Source of the DNA: Saxidomus purpurata
Taxonomy: Eukaryota > Mollusca > Bivalvia > Venerida > Veneridae
Direction: 5' to 3'
NCBI GenBank assembly: GCA_022818135.1
Contig: JAFMSR010000007.1
Location: 5,794,534-5,858,533 of the forward strand
DNA length: 64,000 nt
Every line of letters begins with the position of its first letter. Position 1 is the stretch's first letter. The notes below the pieces were generated by a model that saw nothing but the letters and a program-made list of their open reading frames with translations, made no database searches and was not told the DNA's origin. A program made the translations under genes and the position numbers. This document shows positions 38,501-48,171 of this stretch, piece after piece.

Positions 38501-41488
38501 AGTTCAGTTTTAAAGGCTTGAATTGTTCTGTATTTTCATCTAGCAATTATTGTTATAGACTACAAATCCTTAAATGTCTAGTGTTGACAGTTTATATTGC
38601 ACCTTAGTTAGTGCTGGAAGATATTGCCCTAAGCAAGGATAGTACAAGCGTCCTACTAATGTGGGAGTGGGCAGAGTTTGAACCTGTGAAATATAGGATG
38701 GATGTTTACAACTGCCATCTTGATATGTTAATTATTTAGCACTACAGTCACAAACTGGTACAGTTGAACTGTTGAATGGAACTTTGGTATTATATTGAAA
38801 CTTTTGGAGAGATGTTGTTCAGCAAATTCTAGTTGTTCACTATGTATCCAATTCTTACCACATTTACATATCTTATCATTTGTTTAGGTTATAGATGAAC
38901 AGATTCGAGTAGAGAAGGCTAGAGAGGCGGAGTTAGATCTTCTATACCAGTAAGCTTTTATTTTTATGCCAACACAAGGTGGGAGGCATATGGTGTTGCT
39001 GCTCTCTGTGCATCTGTCTGCTCGTCACAAGTTCTTGTGTGATCATCTCCTTGCACATTCTTAGAAGAATTTACTTCAAAGTTTAGTAAATGAACTTTAC
39101 TTGATGTGAAGATGGTCATAAAGGAAGGAATTAGTTCCACAACCAGTTTTACCAGAATAATTACCCTTTTCTACTTATAGTTTATAGGGTATAGTGAACA
39201 GTTCTTGTGTGGCCAACTTCTCATATACTATTTGGAGGGTTTACTTCAAACTTACACAGATGAATATCTTCATGTTTATTTCATCTATTCAGGTCATATC
39301 TTGTTCAATAATTGTGGTGGTTCAGTAAAACTTTGTCAGAGTGAAGGACAATAAGAGGAACTGCATTGAACATGAACAGTGATCCTGTCTCCAGTATACT
39401 TCTTCCTTGAAATACTATAATATGTGATACATGTATAATGATGTTGAGCTTATTTTGTATCCGACAGGTTTTAATGCAAGTTCCAGTAATTGCTTAATTT
39501 AACAGATAATTTACTTTAATTGAAATTTTTGGTGCTATTAGTTGTTAGGACAGTCAGCTTTGCATATTAAATTGGCATGTAGTATGAATACCTTACATTT
39601 CATTGTTAGATATTACAGCATGTCATTTATTGTAGGGATGAAGCGGCACGAATGTGGCAGAAACGTGAGGCAGAATGGGAGAAAGAACGGAGAGCCAGAG
39701 AAAGATTGATGAAGGAGGTCAGTTCCTTATATTCAGTCAAACCTGTCTTATACAGAAAGTAAGTGGACACAGTAATTATCAATATTTGATAAAGATGGCT
39801 GCTTAGTGCAGATGTATACACTTTTAAACTGGTTGTTGGAAGTGTAACCATGCTTGATGCATGTAGCTGCTTAACCTGTACAGTGGTAAATTTCTAATGA
39901 AGATGTCCGTTTATCAGTTTTGACAGTACTAAAAATAATGACTGAATAGCGAACAGTGCAGATCTACACTGGTCACAAAAACAGAATCATTTACCGTTAG
40001 CAGGGTAAAGGTTTATCAGGCTGACCAATTACACATGTTTATCTGTACATCTATTTTTTTTGACGGTTACAGTACCAGAGAATATTAACAATGACTGTGA
40101 AGGAGAAAGTTGATTCCCCCTCAGTGGGATCTCGATTTTTTTGTGTGCTACTGTATAGTTGGTTTCTGAGGAGTCTAGAACTGTTTTATTTGAGACATCC
40201 AGTTACCAACATACTAGTTTAAAAATACATGTACTGTATACATTCATGCAGGTGCTGGAATCCAGAACAGACCAGATTGAGGGAAGAATGGAGGAAGTGA
40301 GAATACGGCAAGAAGAGTCAATCAAACAGCGAGAACAGTTGTTACGGGAACTAGAAATAGCCAATCAGCTCACAAGGAGGGATCAGGAGAAGATTGATGC
40401 AGAAAAAGAACAACTCAAACTAGATTTAAAACGACAGGTCAGTTAATAATCAATTTTGTGATAGTAAATAGTGCAAGTGATTTTTCTTTCATCAGCAAGT
40501 GTGTAAAAGTACCATATTTGGTTTTGAAGACCTATTTACTGCTTAGTGAAAATGCATTCATTTCTCAAAGCTCAAGCTACAGTAACATGTACCGTTTTAT
40601 CCAGTAACAGCTCTAAGTCAGAATAAGTAAAAAATAATAATTTGAAACTGTAGTATTGTTGAGCTGTTTTACTGCTGCCAACATGTTCAGTAGAAGATTA
40701 CCGGGAACAAACCTTAGACAACTAGCTGTAAAAGCATTTTCTGAAATGTCACAAATGCTTAGTAAAGATTTAACTCATATTGTCTCAATTATAGAACAGC
40801 TGTATTTACAGATTGGGACTTCTTGTTGATATTAAAGTAAGGCTAATATAATTATGAATAAACAGTGTGTACAATGTATAGATACCAGATGTCATTATTA
40901 TGTTGACAGGTGACAGCTCGGAGAGAGGAGGAAGCTGATGTGAAGCTAAGGCTTAAACTGGAGGAAGATGAGGAGTTTAAGGACGACAAAGAATATGAAG
41001 AATTTTTACGTCAGGAAACAGAAAGGCTAAAATTACGTGGTTTTACACCGAGAGTAAGTATCAGTATTTTGTTTTTCGTATATTTACGTAGTAAGTGAAG
41101 CTTCTATTAGTTTAAGAACAGATGACTGACATTTGTCATTGTTACTAATGTGTATGTGTCAGACTTACCAGTGTTTTTAGTACATTTCCTACCAGTACAT
41201 ATAGCCAACTTGTTGTGACATTTTCTCAGTTTCCAACAGCAGTGTAATATTATCATAAGTGACCACAACGAACAGTTTCTGCAGTCAGCTTGCAGGCAAC
41301 AATCAACTTGTCTGATTGATAAGCAATTCTGCTGTGACAGCTTCATTCATGCAACTGTACAACAAGTTCATTACTGATACATATATAACTGCTGTTTGAA
41401 TTTGTATACAAAAGTATATCTTATTTTATTGTTCAACACTTTCATCTCTTATCTATTTCAGCATCATGGAAAGCAGGCATGGATGTGA
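26505..41488 (+). CDS. TCHP: Trichoplein keratin filament-binding protein, complete, 14 coding exons
   Basis: Family role: a coiled-coil protein of centrioles (subdistal appendages) and keratin filaments; in vertebrates it binds ninein and activates Aurora A, which restrains cilium growth. Exons: 26505-26695, 29328-29436, 31181-31282, 32528-32584, 33609-33677, 35446-35619, 36653-36765, 37496-37562, 38054-38164, 38888-38949, 39636-39717, 40252-40437, 40910-41053, 41462-41488. They sum to 1494 nt, 497 codons plus TGA; human TCHP has 498. All introns are GT-AG and every junction keeps phase. Diagnostic segments: MALPTMPHYW at the N-terminus (human MALPTLPSYW), LYEHWRQNNPDIRQ (residues 139-152), RQQWELEGLEEQRRQME (about 248-264), KREAEWEKERRARERLMKE (about 360-378), REQLLRELE and the tail HHGKQAWM. 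Nearly all of residues 60-480 is charged coiled coil of the trichohyalin/plectin-homology type. ATG 26505 is preceded by a spliced 5' UTR acceptor at 26490. Confidence 0.97.
27380..27831 (+). mobile_element. Tandem-core type dispersed repeat ending in hairpin plus CTCTTGTT
   Basis: It shares CATCTCCTCTGAAACC, CCAATGTTGATGAAAC, CATTCCATGCAGAACTCTGG and AAGCCTAGAGCTTAGAT with 45390-46320. The 3' end is the hairpin AGGGCC-ATCTT-GGCCCT (27810-27826) followed by CTTGTTTT. No coding capacity. Sits in TCHP intron 1. Confidence 0.75.
27972..29104 (+). mobile_element. Tandem-core element with GCTCGACTTTT ends and terminal hairpin
   Basis: The left part begins AGCTCGACTTTTCTATGAAA, followed by GGCGTCGGCGTCGGCGTCAC. 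The core consists of about five diverged units of roughly 130-190 bp, each with TTTGAAACTTACCATACTTG, AACTCTGTCAAGG and ATGGCCCTTTTTGACTTAGA words. The right end is AAAAGTCGAGCGC, inverted to the left end, then the hairpin GCTGTC-CTACT-GACAGC (29080-29096) and TCTTGTTA. This family style is abundant in bivalve genomes. In TCHP intron 1. Confidence 0.8.
29887..30313. mobile_element. TTAA-flanked MITE in TCHP intron 2
   Basis: TTAA at 29887-29890 and 30310-30313 bracket terminal inverted repeats AGTGACATTATGCGCA / TGTGCATAATGTCACT (one mismatch). TTAA duplication is the hallmark of piggyBac-type insertion. No open frame. Confidence 0.8.
30391..31141 (+). repeat. 40-bp minisatellite resembling a 3' splice site, about 18 copies
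   Basis: Unit: TATTTCYAGCAGGCTTTTCC then TAAACACGTTCTTCTATCTG. Seventeen near-identical copies start every 40 bp from 30421 to 31061, with one partial copy before (30391) and one decayed copy after (31102). The first five carry TTTCTAG and the next twelve TTTCCAG; single copies carry other changes (CTCC at about 30971, AGACTTTT at both ends). It lies in TCHP intron 2 and ends 40 bp before the exon 3 boundary. Confidence 0.97.
31288..31501. mobile_element. TTAA-flanked MITE next to the TCHP exon 3 donor
   Basis: TTAACCCTTAC (31288) and GTTAAGGGTTAA (ends 31501) form inverted ends bracketed by TTAA. The interior has GATCAGTGCAGATCATGATC and AGCCTGCTCATCTGTGCAGT, a repeat style common in bivalves. 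The left TTAA starts only six bases after the last exon base (exon ends 31282). Confidence 0.75.
33020..33460 (-). repeat. Inverted copy of the 24560-25020 foldback repeat in TCHP intron 4
   Basis: It carries GGATAATTGTTGGTTTCAGT, AAAGTTACATTTTCATGAGT, TTACTTTTGGTGTCAC and TACCAACAATTTTTCTGTTT in the order expected of the opposite strand of the copy at 24560. It is more diverged from the consensus palindrome than that copy. Confidence 0.65.
34200..35290 (+). mobile_element. Tandem-core element in TCHP intron 5
   Basis: About six diverged units of 150-200 bp, each with TTTGTCATGCATGAAGG, GGCACAAATGTTC, CACAT(C/G)AAGA, AAGGTCACACTTAGAGGTTA and CTGTATATATGCACACAT. The clearest neighbouring copies (34234 and 34404) are 170 bp apart. 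The right end GACAGCTCTTGT (35279-35290) equals that of the element at 27972-29104. Confidence 0.75.
36040..36165. repeat. 31-bp tandem repeat, four copies, in TCHP intron 6
   Basis: Unit: GGTAACTGTGAACTTCTTTT then TACCGTCTTCT, with small indels between copies. Confidence 0.85.
36990..37471. mobile_element. MITE ending just before TCHP exon 8
   Basis: AGGGATTTCCC (36990-37000) and GGGAAATCCCT (37461-37471) are inverted ends. Subterminal CCGGACTCACATTTTCC and GAGTCCTGGGACTC also pair in inverted sense. The right end lies 24 bp before the last base of the exon 8 acceptor (AG 37494-37495). Confidence 0.7.
38247..38463 (+). mobile_element. tRNA-derived SINE in TCHP intron 9
   Basis: A-box-like GGCGCAGTGGTAGTGT (about 38261) and B-box-like GGGTTTGATTCGC (about 38303) are spaced as in a tRNA gene. 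A body with CGAGGTTGATTCCATCTGGA and GTGAGTCTCGAGAGCG follows, ending in a TAAGTATAAATAAAATAAA tail. The head looks Gly/Glu-tRNA-like; it is not a tRNA gene. Confidence 0.68.
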
Positions 41489-41890
41489 CGATGTGAAGAT
41501 TAACTCTTGTATAACTAACCTTAGAAGATATAGTACAGTCTGCATGTCTTGTGACAAACAGACAGGCACATTTTGTACTTTTCATTAAGATAGAGGACTT
41601 TGAAACACTGTAGAAGCCAGTTATAAAAATTTATGTCCAACATTTCTGCTGTTGACTGAACTGTGAATGTGCCATTCCCCCAGTATTCTTTTTATTGATT
41701 GTGTTTCTTTTAGTGAAACTATTTAATTTCAAAGCCTTCAAAGTAAGACATTGCAAGGGGAATGTTCATTGTTACATGCATGTTGGAGATGTGTACAGGG
41801 CTGTATGTTTGCAAAAAAACTGAGCTATGTGTGGTGGACTAAGTGACAATTTGTCTGTATTGAGGAATTATAACACAGTCTAATACAGTT

Positions 41891-41896
41891 AATAAA
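41891..41896 (+). terminator. TCHP: Candidate TCHP poly(A) signal
   Basis: AATAAA lies 403 bp after the TGA, in CAGTTAATAAAGAAGG. A second AATAAA at 42714-42719 is an equally possible, more distal site; only transcript data can decide. Confidence 0.45.
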
Positions 41897-42719
41897 GAAG
41901 GAAGTATAAATAGGTTGCAAATCTGTGATAGCAGCAGATGGTGATATAAAATAATACTGGACAGGTGATGAAGGTAAACAATTGCAAGTTGTAAGTTACT
42001 GAACAGAACTGTTTGTAAACTTACTCAACTCCTATGAATTCACACTTTAAGTGTTCTGAATTACATTACATTATTGACAGTACATTATCATATGCTAACC
42101 ATTTTTGAAATCTTGTTGAAGTACAATTATAGAAATGTCTATTGAGAGTTTTAATAAGGAAGTATGCAACAGTCTAGTTTTTAGAATTGGTTCGAAGTTT
42201 ACATATGGAAACTGTCTGAATTGTTTCATTTTTTTAAAAAATGAATAGGCGGAGTGATACCTGTGATCAGCCTGAAAAACTTGACCTGTAAGTAGATCGC
42301 AGTAAATGCAGCATAGGTACCAATGAGTTGCTACTGATGTAGCCTGAATTCAGTCAAAATACAACTATAGTTTAAAAAATGTCATCAAATGATCATTTTC
42401 ATGGGTACAGAGACAGTATATTCTGTTACCACATTTGTCTTTTCTCCTTTAGTAAGGGGAGACATAAATTGCTTTGCCATGGTTGTCCATTTATCCATCA
42501 CAAACCATGTTTGTTTCATACTTCTTTGACCCATTAAAGGAAATCATCAAACTTCGATCAGGCATTCAGCTCATTGTGATGTTTTTTAAAACTTTTGTCC
42601 CAGTTATGCCAGCTTGGGTTAAATTCTCAATCTACGGTGAAAGGCTTGAAACCTCAGTTCATGTTCCCTCTGAATCACTTTTACCCGTGGAATGGTACCT
42701 AGATGTTCACTTGAATAAA

Positions 42720-45380
42720 GATGTATAGATGTAATACTGGGACAATGAGCAGAACCAAAGTTTCAGCCATACTTGCTTAGTGTCTGTTCTATATCTGTAC
42801 ACTGTAAGATTTTTATCAAACTTTGTTGAGGTGTACATCTAGATCTAGATGTGCAGAATCCATGTATCAGCAATACCAACTCTGGTCAAGGTCACAATAA
42901 AACCTTGTAAATTTGATCCCAGATTGATGTGCTCCATTAATCTTATACAGCAAGGACCACACGTATAGTTTGTTATTTCACATTCAGCTATATGTATTGA
43001 ATGAGTTGAAATAAAGATACCCGAAGCAGCAGTTTCTCTGTACTGTAAATTATAACGCACATAGTTTAAACTGTAAAATATTAGATCTATAATAGTAAGC
43101 TGTGTTTAATAGATGTCTTAGTATACTTCAGATCTGCATACACTGTAATGCTTGGCAATAGCAGTGTTTTGTTTAAGTAGAAAAAAATTATAATTTTATT
43201 CATGGAGTGGGGACACGTTTTTTTGTTGAAACCAACCTAGCGTCAGCTAAGCTTTTACATAGATCTGGTTTCAGTTGAAACAGTTGTTCAATATTGTATG
43301 TGATATGCACAGCTGATGTTTTATCAGCAAAGTTTTATTTATGAACTATTTTTACTTGAGATGTTGAAATATATGAATATTTGAATCTTGAGTTTTGTTG
43401 GTCATAATTCTTAAAATAGGAAGTACCCTTGCTTTACAATTAGACCTCCAATCAGTGAGCTGTATCCGACATTCCAGCTTACTGGAACAAAGAGGAGAAT
43501 GAGGTTTTGAAATTCATGCATATTGTAGCCCATCCATCAATTTACCTAAATGGAGCTGGAGACAGTCCTATGCCCTTTACTTGTAATTATGAAGGATTAA
43601 ATATACCAAGTAATTTCTAAACACAACAGAGGAACTCACAGGCTGCCAGACTTGTACAACTGTAGAAATCAAAGGACTGAAAGTGCTGGAGGATCGATTG
43701 TCTCTGAACAACACAGTCTGCACACATATATGTGTAAATACACATTCATGTGTAAATATCAGGACAACATAGACTGTACACGTACATGTGTGAATATCAG
43801 GACACCCCTTACACGAGTAAAGTTATAAATTGGAGACACAACTGTCCACAAATTTTGACCTTTCACCATTTGTGTAAACTTTACTTTTGAGATAGGAACC
43901 CATGTGCTTACATTATGTCATTCAGTGACTATGTTCAACTACCCTATGAAGTATTAAGCTGTGAATCGTAACTGAGAAATGGATTTTGACAAAACTGAAC
44001 TGAAAATTTATGGTTTGAACAACTTTAAATTTCATTCAAAAGTTATCGGATATGCCCATAAGTTTGATTTTATTGTGCGAATTAATAAGGATTTAACGTC
44101 GCACCCAACAGCTAAGGTCATATTGCAACTTCCGGCTTTCATGGAGGAGGAAGACCCTGGGTGCCAATTCCCTGTATCCGAATGTGGGGGTCATTTATAA
44201 ATTCTGAGGGTCATACCCTTTGTTGTAAAAAATAAAAGGCCTGACTATGTGTTAAAGAAGTTTTATTCAGTATACTTCTGTAAAACTGCATGTGATACAT
44301 CACAAAATGGTGGGTAATCAAACGGTTGACAAGGCAATAGGTGTTTTTCTTTGGATGCTTTCCATTTTGTCACTGCATCTCAAAAGTCAAATTTGTCCAC
44401 AAAGCGAATTTTTCATAAGTGCATTCAACCATAGACATTAAACTTGGATATTATTTGGCCCACTTAAACCCCTTTCAATAGTGACAGTCTGTGAGCGAAA
44501 TGACTACAAAATGATCATTAAAATCACTCAGAAAGACGTTTTTGTTTCCCCTATCAAGGTTCGTCGACCATCTCTTGTTATGCGTCTGCGATCTATGAAG
44601 ACGGTATCATAAGAATCAACACACACAAAAACGCAATGGTACAAAATGCGGGTCGATCCGAAATCAGACGACAATGACGACGCAATAGGGTCAAAATTAG
44701 ACATATCCCATACCGGAAGCGTATTTTATCAACAATTTATCTTGCATTTCGAAGCGTTTTGAGAGGTTTTGAAATGTTGTTTTTGTAGTAATTTGATCAT
44801 ACACATTTTAATTGCGTCATAGAAGACGCTCTTTGCTATTTCTGTTGCGTCATTGACAAAATAAATGTGTCAAAACCGCAGAAAACACGCTCTCGCGGAA
44901 ACACTTAATTTAGTGTATCGGGTGTAGCGATACGTATTTCACAGGTCATACATTTATCATGTCACACCGGTCTGACGATAAAACCGCGTAGGAAAATAGT
45001 TCTATAGAGTTCTATACAGAACAGATACCTCATTTAAGTTACAAATTATAAGAAAAACAACAATATAATATTATGCTATTCTGAAATGTTTTGATATTAT
45101 TTAGATCTGTTACTATATAATTTTTAAAACAGAGGACAGTATAATTCGTAACAACGGAATATATGGAACTACTTGTTTGTATGTAAAGAGTTCGGCCGTA
45201 AGGAAGCTATACTCTGTTAACTTTGGATCCGATTGAATAAATCAATCGATCCAAAAAGGGCAAGGTACATGCTACAGCTTCAATAATAACTAAACAAAAA
45301 TGTATGATGTCTTGCATTTCTCCTGGGAGAGTAATTGTCTGAATTGGTTGCAAACAGCATACATCAGTAATACAAGGGTT
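42720..45380. other. Intergenic between convergent TCHP and SMPD4; no gene seen
   Basis: Short frames only. No exon with splice context or recognisable family was found, and the 73-codon frame at 43979 has no partner. It could include a long TCHP 3' UTR at its left. Confidence 0.4.
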
Positions 45381-45389
45381 CATACAGAA

Positions 45390-46320
45390 TTACATGATTT
45401 TTCATTCCGTCTGGCGTCCGTCCGTCTGTCCACCATTTCCTTCAAACGACATCTCCTCTGAAACCACTAGGCCAATGTTGATGAAACATTGCAGGGATGT
45501 ACCTTGCATGAAGTTCTATCAAAGATGTTCAAAGAATTCCATTCCATGCAGAACTCTGGTTGCTATGGCAACAAATAGGAAAAACTTTAAAAATCTTCTC
45601 TGAAACCACAAGGCCTAGAGCTTAGATAGTTGGCATGTAGCATTGTCTAGTGGACCTCTACCAAGATTGTTCAAATTATTGACCCCGCATGGGGGTAACT
45701 TAGTTTTGCATAGGTTTATATAGGAAAAACTTCAAAAATCTCTGAAACCACAAGGCCTAGAGCTTAGATATTTGACATGTAGCATTGGCTAGTGGACCTC
45801 TACCAAGATTGTTCAAATTATGACCCCCGGGTCAAAATTGACCTCGCACAAGGGGTCACTTAGTTTTGCATAGGCTTATATAGGAAAAACTTTAAAAATC
45901 TTTTTCTCTGAAACCACAAGGCCTAAAGCTTAGATATTTGGCATGTAGCATTGTCTAGTGGACCTCTACCAAGATTGTTCAAATTATGACCCCCAGGTCA
46001 AAATTGACCCCGCATGGGGGTCACTTAGTTTTACATAGGCTTGTATAGGAAAAACTTTAAAAATCTTCTTCTCTGAAACCACAAGGCCTAGAGCTTAGAT
46101 ATTTGACATGTAGCATTGCCTAGTAGACCTCTTCAAAAGTTGTTCAAATTATGCCCCTGGGATCAAAATTGACCTTTCCCTGGAGGGGGGGAGGTCATTT
46201 GTTTTACAAAGATGTATATAGGAAAACCTATTTGGTATATAACATTGTCTAGTGATCTTCCACCAGGCAAGTGGACTTGTACCAAGGTGAGCGGTATAGG
46301 GCCATCTTGTTATAATTCGT
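45390..46320 (+). mobile_element. Tandem-core dispersed repeat, largest local copy
   Basis: The left part has CCGTCTGGCGTCCGTCCGTC and ACATCTCCTCTGAAACCACT. About five core units begin TAGGAAAAACTTTAAAAATC (45573, 45722, 45882, 46050, about 46218) and carry AAGGCCTAGAGCTTAGATAT, GTGGACCTCTACCAAGATTG and AAATTATGACCCC. The right end is GGGCCATCTTGTTATA, which looks like the 27810 hairpin after loss of its second arm. Confidence 0.8.
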
Positions 46321-46807
46321 AAGACTGTTCAGTTGCATTTTCCAGTTTCATAAAAATACCAGGGTATTTCAAGAAATACCATGATTTTTCCATGATAAAA
46401 TTAAGGAAGCAATTTTTGTTTCTCCCCTCCGCCCACCCCACCCCAGCCACCCAACTTTTCCAGATCTGTGTTAACCCTGTATTAAACGTCTGCTGTGACC
46501 ATCTGAAAAGGTTAAAGTCCTAACGATTTGACTATTATGTGCTACCATATACATTAAGGGGAAGTAACAGCTGTGGGGAACTTGTCCTTTCATATCTATA
46601 TAGCTTTATTGCTGAATTAGGCTTAACGCATGTACAAGTGTCTGAAGATAGTTTCTCAATTATATACTTCAATCTCATCAAACTGTATTTAGTGGCGTAT
46701 GAATTATTGATAGTGACATTATGAAGCTACGAGGCAAACTGTTTGCTGCACAACCCCATAGCAAGGTAATTATGAAAATAATCACCTTTTAGGAACTACC
46801 AATAGGG

Positions 46808-47050
46808 CCTGCTTCCATAGTCCAGTGGTTCAAGAAGCCGACTTGAAATCACTAACCTCTCGTAGATCACCGGTAATGGGTTCAAGTCCTGCTACTGACC
46901 ATGTCTCTTTATGTGAGAAAGTTGGCAGTTTCTTGTGAAGGACAGGAGTCTTATACTGGTTCTTCCCGAGAAAGATGGTTAGGTAAACTGCCCGCCTGTT
47001 AAAATGACCAAAATACGGTTGGAATGGGCGTAATACTCCTACCACGTACT
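46808..47050 (+). mobile_element. tRNA-Ser-like SINE
   Basis: The head has an A box (TAGTCCAGTGGTTCAAG), an anticodon-like ACTTGAAATC (TGA), a long variable arm and a B box (GGGTTCAAGTCC, about 46879). The body follows with GGCAGTTTCTTGTGAAGGAC, AAAGATGGTTAGGTAAACTG, CCCGCCTGTTAAAATGACC and AAAATACGGTTGGAATGGGCG, resembling the conserved central domain of mollusc SINEs. The class assignment is from memory. Confidence 0.7.
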
Positions 47051-47286
47051 ACCAATACCAGATACTGTCTTACTACACCTTATACATGCTTGTAGTGAGA
47101 TATTTTTTATCCTGCAAATAACAGTCAACTTTCAAGCTTATTCATTTTCAAAATCGTCACCAAATCTTAGAATTTGGTTGCCACTGAAAGTTAAACTACT
47201 TGGAGAGTTACCTCTGTCTGAATGGTGATAAAGATAGTGTGTATGTAAACAGAAAGCAGCAAAGTCAAATTGCAAGCATATTTGTA

Positions 47287-47292
47287 TTTATT
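47287..47292 (-). terminator. SMPD4: Candidate SMPD4 poly(A) signal
   Basis: TTTATT on the plus strand is AATAAA on the minus strand, 880 bp after the SMPD4 stop. Another lies at 47390-47395. Neither is proven. Confidence 0.35.
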
Positions 47293-48171
47293 ATCACGAT
47301 TTGCAAAATAAATATATGTAAAAAAAACATGCTGAAGCAATGATGGTAGTATTTGTTAAAAGGCTTTGGACTTTATACATTTCAATACTTTTATTGAATT
47401 GCTGTTTTAATTAACTGTTATAGAGCTCCGAGTGCTTAGTTTTTATCAGATGTAGTGAAAGCAAGCTTCAAACTTAGGCAAAACTTGCTACCAGGTGTAG
47501 TAAAAGGTAGTCAGAAGCCCTTGCAGATTGTTTCGTTATTAGCACATATGTACCTAATGCAGTCCTATATCTCAAATGTAGTCAGATACCATCTGAAGTG
47601 CACTGAAACACACCTTGTTCATATCCAGTGAATATGTATAAACTGAATGTAGGCTGATGCACATTGTTTTCTTTTTGAACAATTGTTAATTGGCGACTTT
47701 CAAATAATACTTTGTATTTTTGAAACAAACATAACAAATCATGAACACATTTTTACTGTTTCAGCATTTTTCGGAATGGACTTTGTGTGTATTGTATACA
47801 CAATTCAAGTCAGCTAATGGCCATTGAGTTACAGTACCTTGAACAGCCTGAGAAAACCTAATTATCATCTTTCCCATGTACCATTCCATAATCTGTAACT
47901 TTTTTTTTCAAATTTATCATTTACATATTAACATAAATTTTAGGACACAATTTTGATAATATAATTATCTCAAGCAAACAAAAGGATTTGCAAACAAAAC
48001 CTATCCATTCTATGTATCACATTAAAAAGCAACTTAATCAGTGAATACTGTTCTCACTCCATATGTACTTGTATTAACATGATTTTTTTTCCTTTACATA
48101 ACATTGTTACATGATGAATAGATTTTTGAATCTTTCCAATGATTTTTGTATTGTGCTATGAGATGCTGGTT

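Noticed and set aside
43979..44200. 73-codon frame beginning MDFDKTELKIYGLNN
   Set aside because: No family, splice context or codon bias; it is probably chance or part of an untranslated region.
46808..46890. tRNA-Ser(TGA) gene
   Set aside because: The head resembles the tRNA but the acceptor stem is not closed, and it continues into a SINE body with known-style central words.
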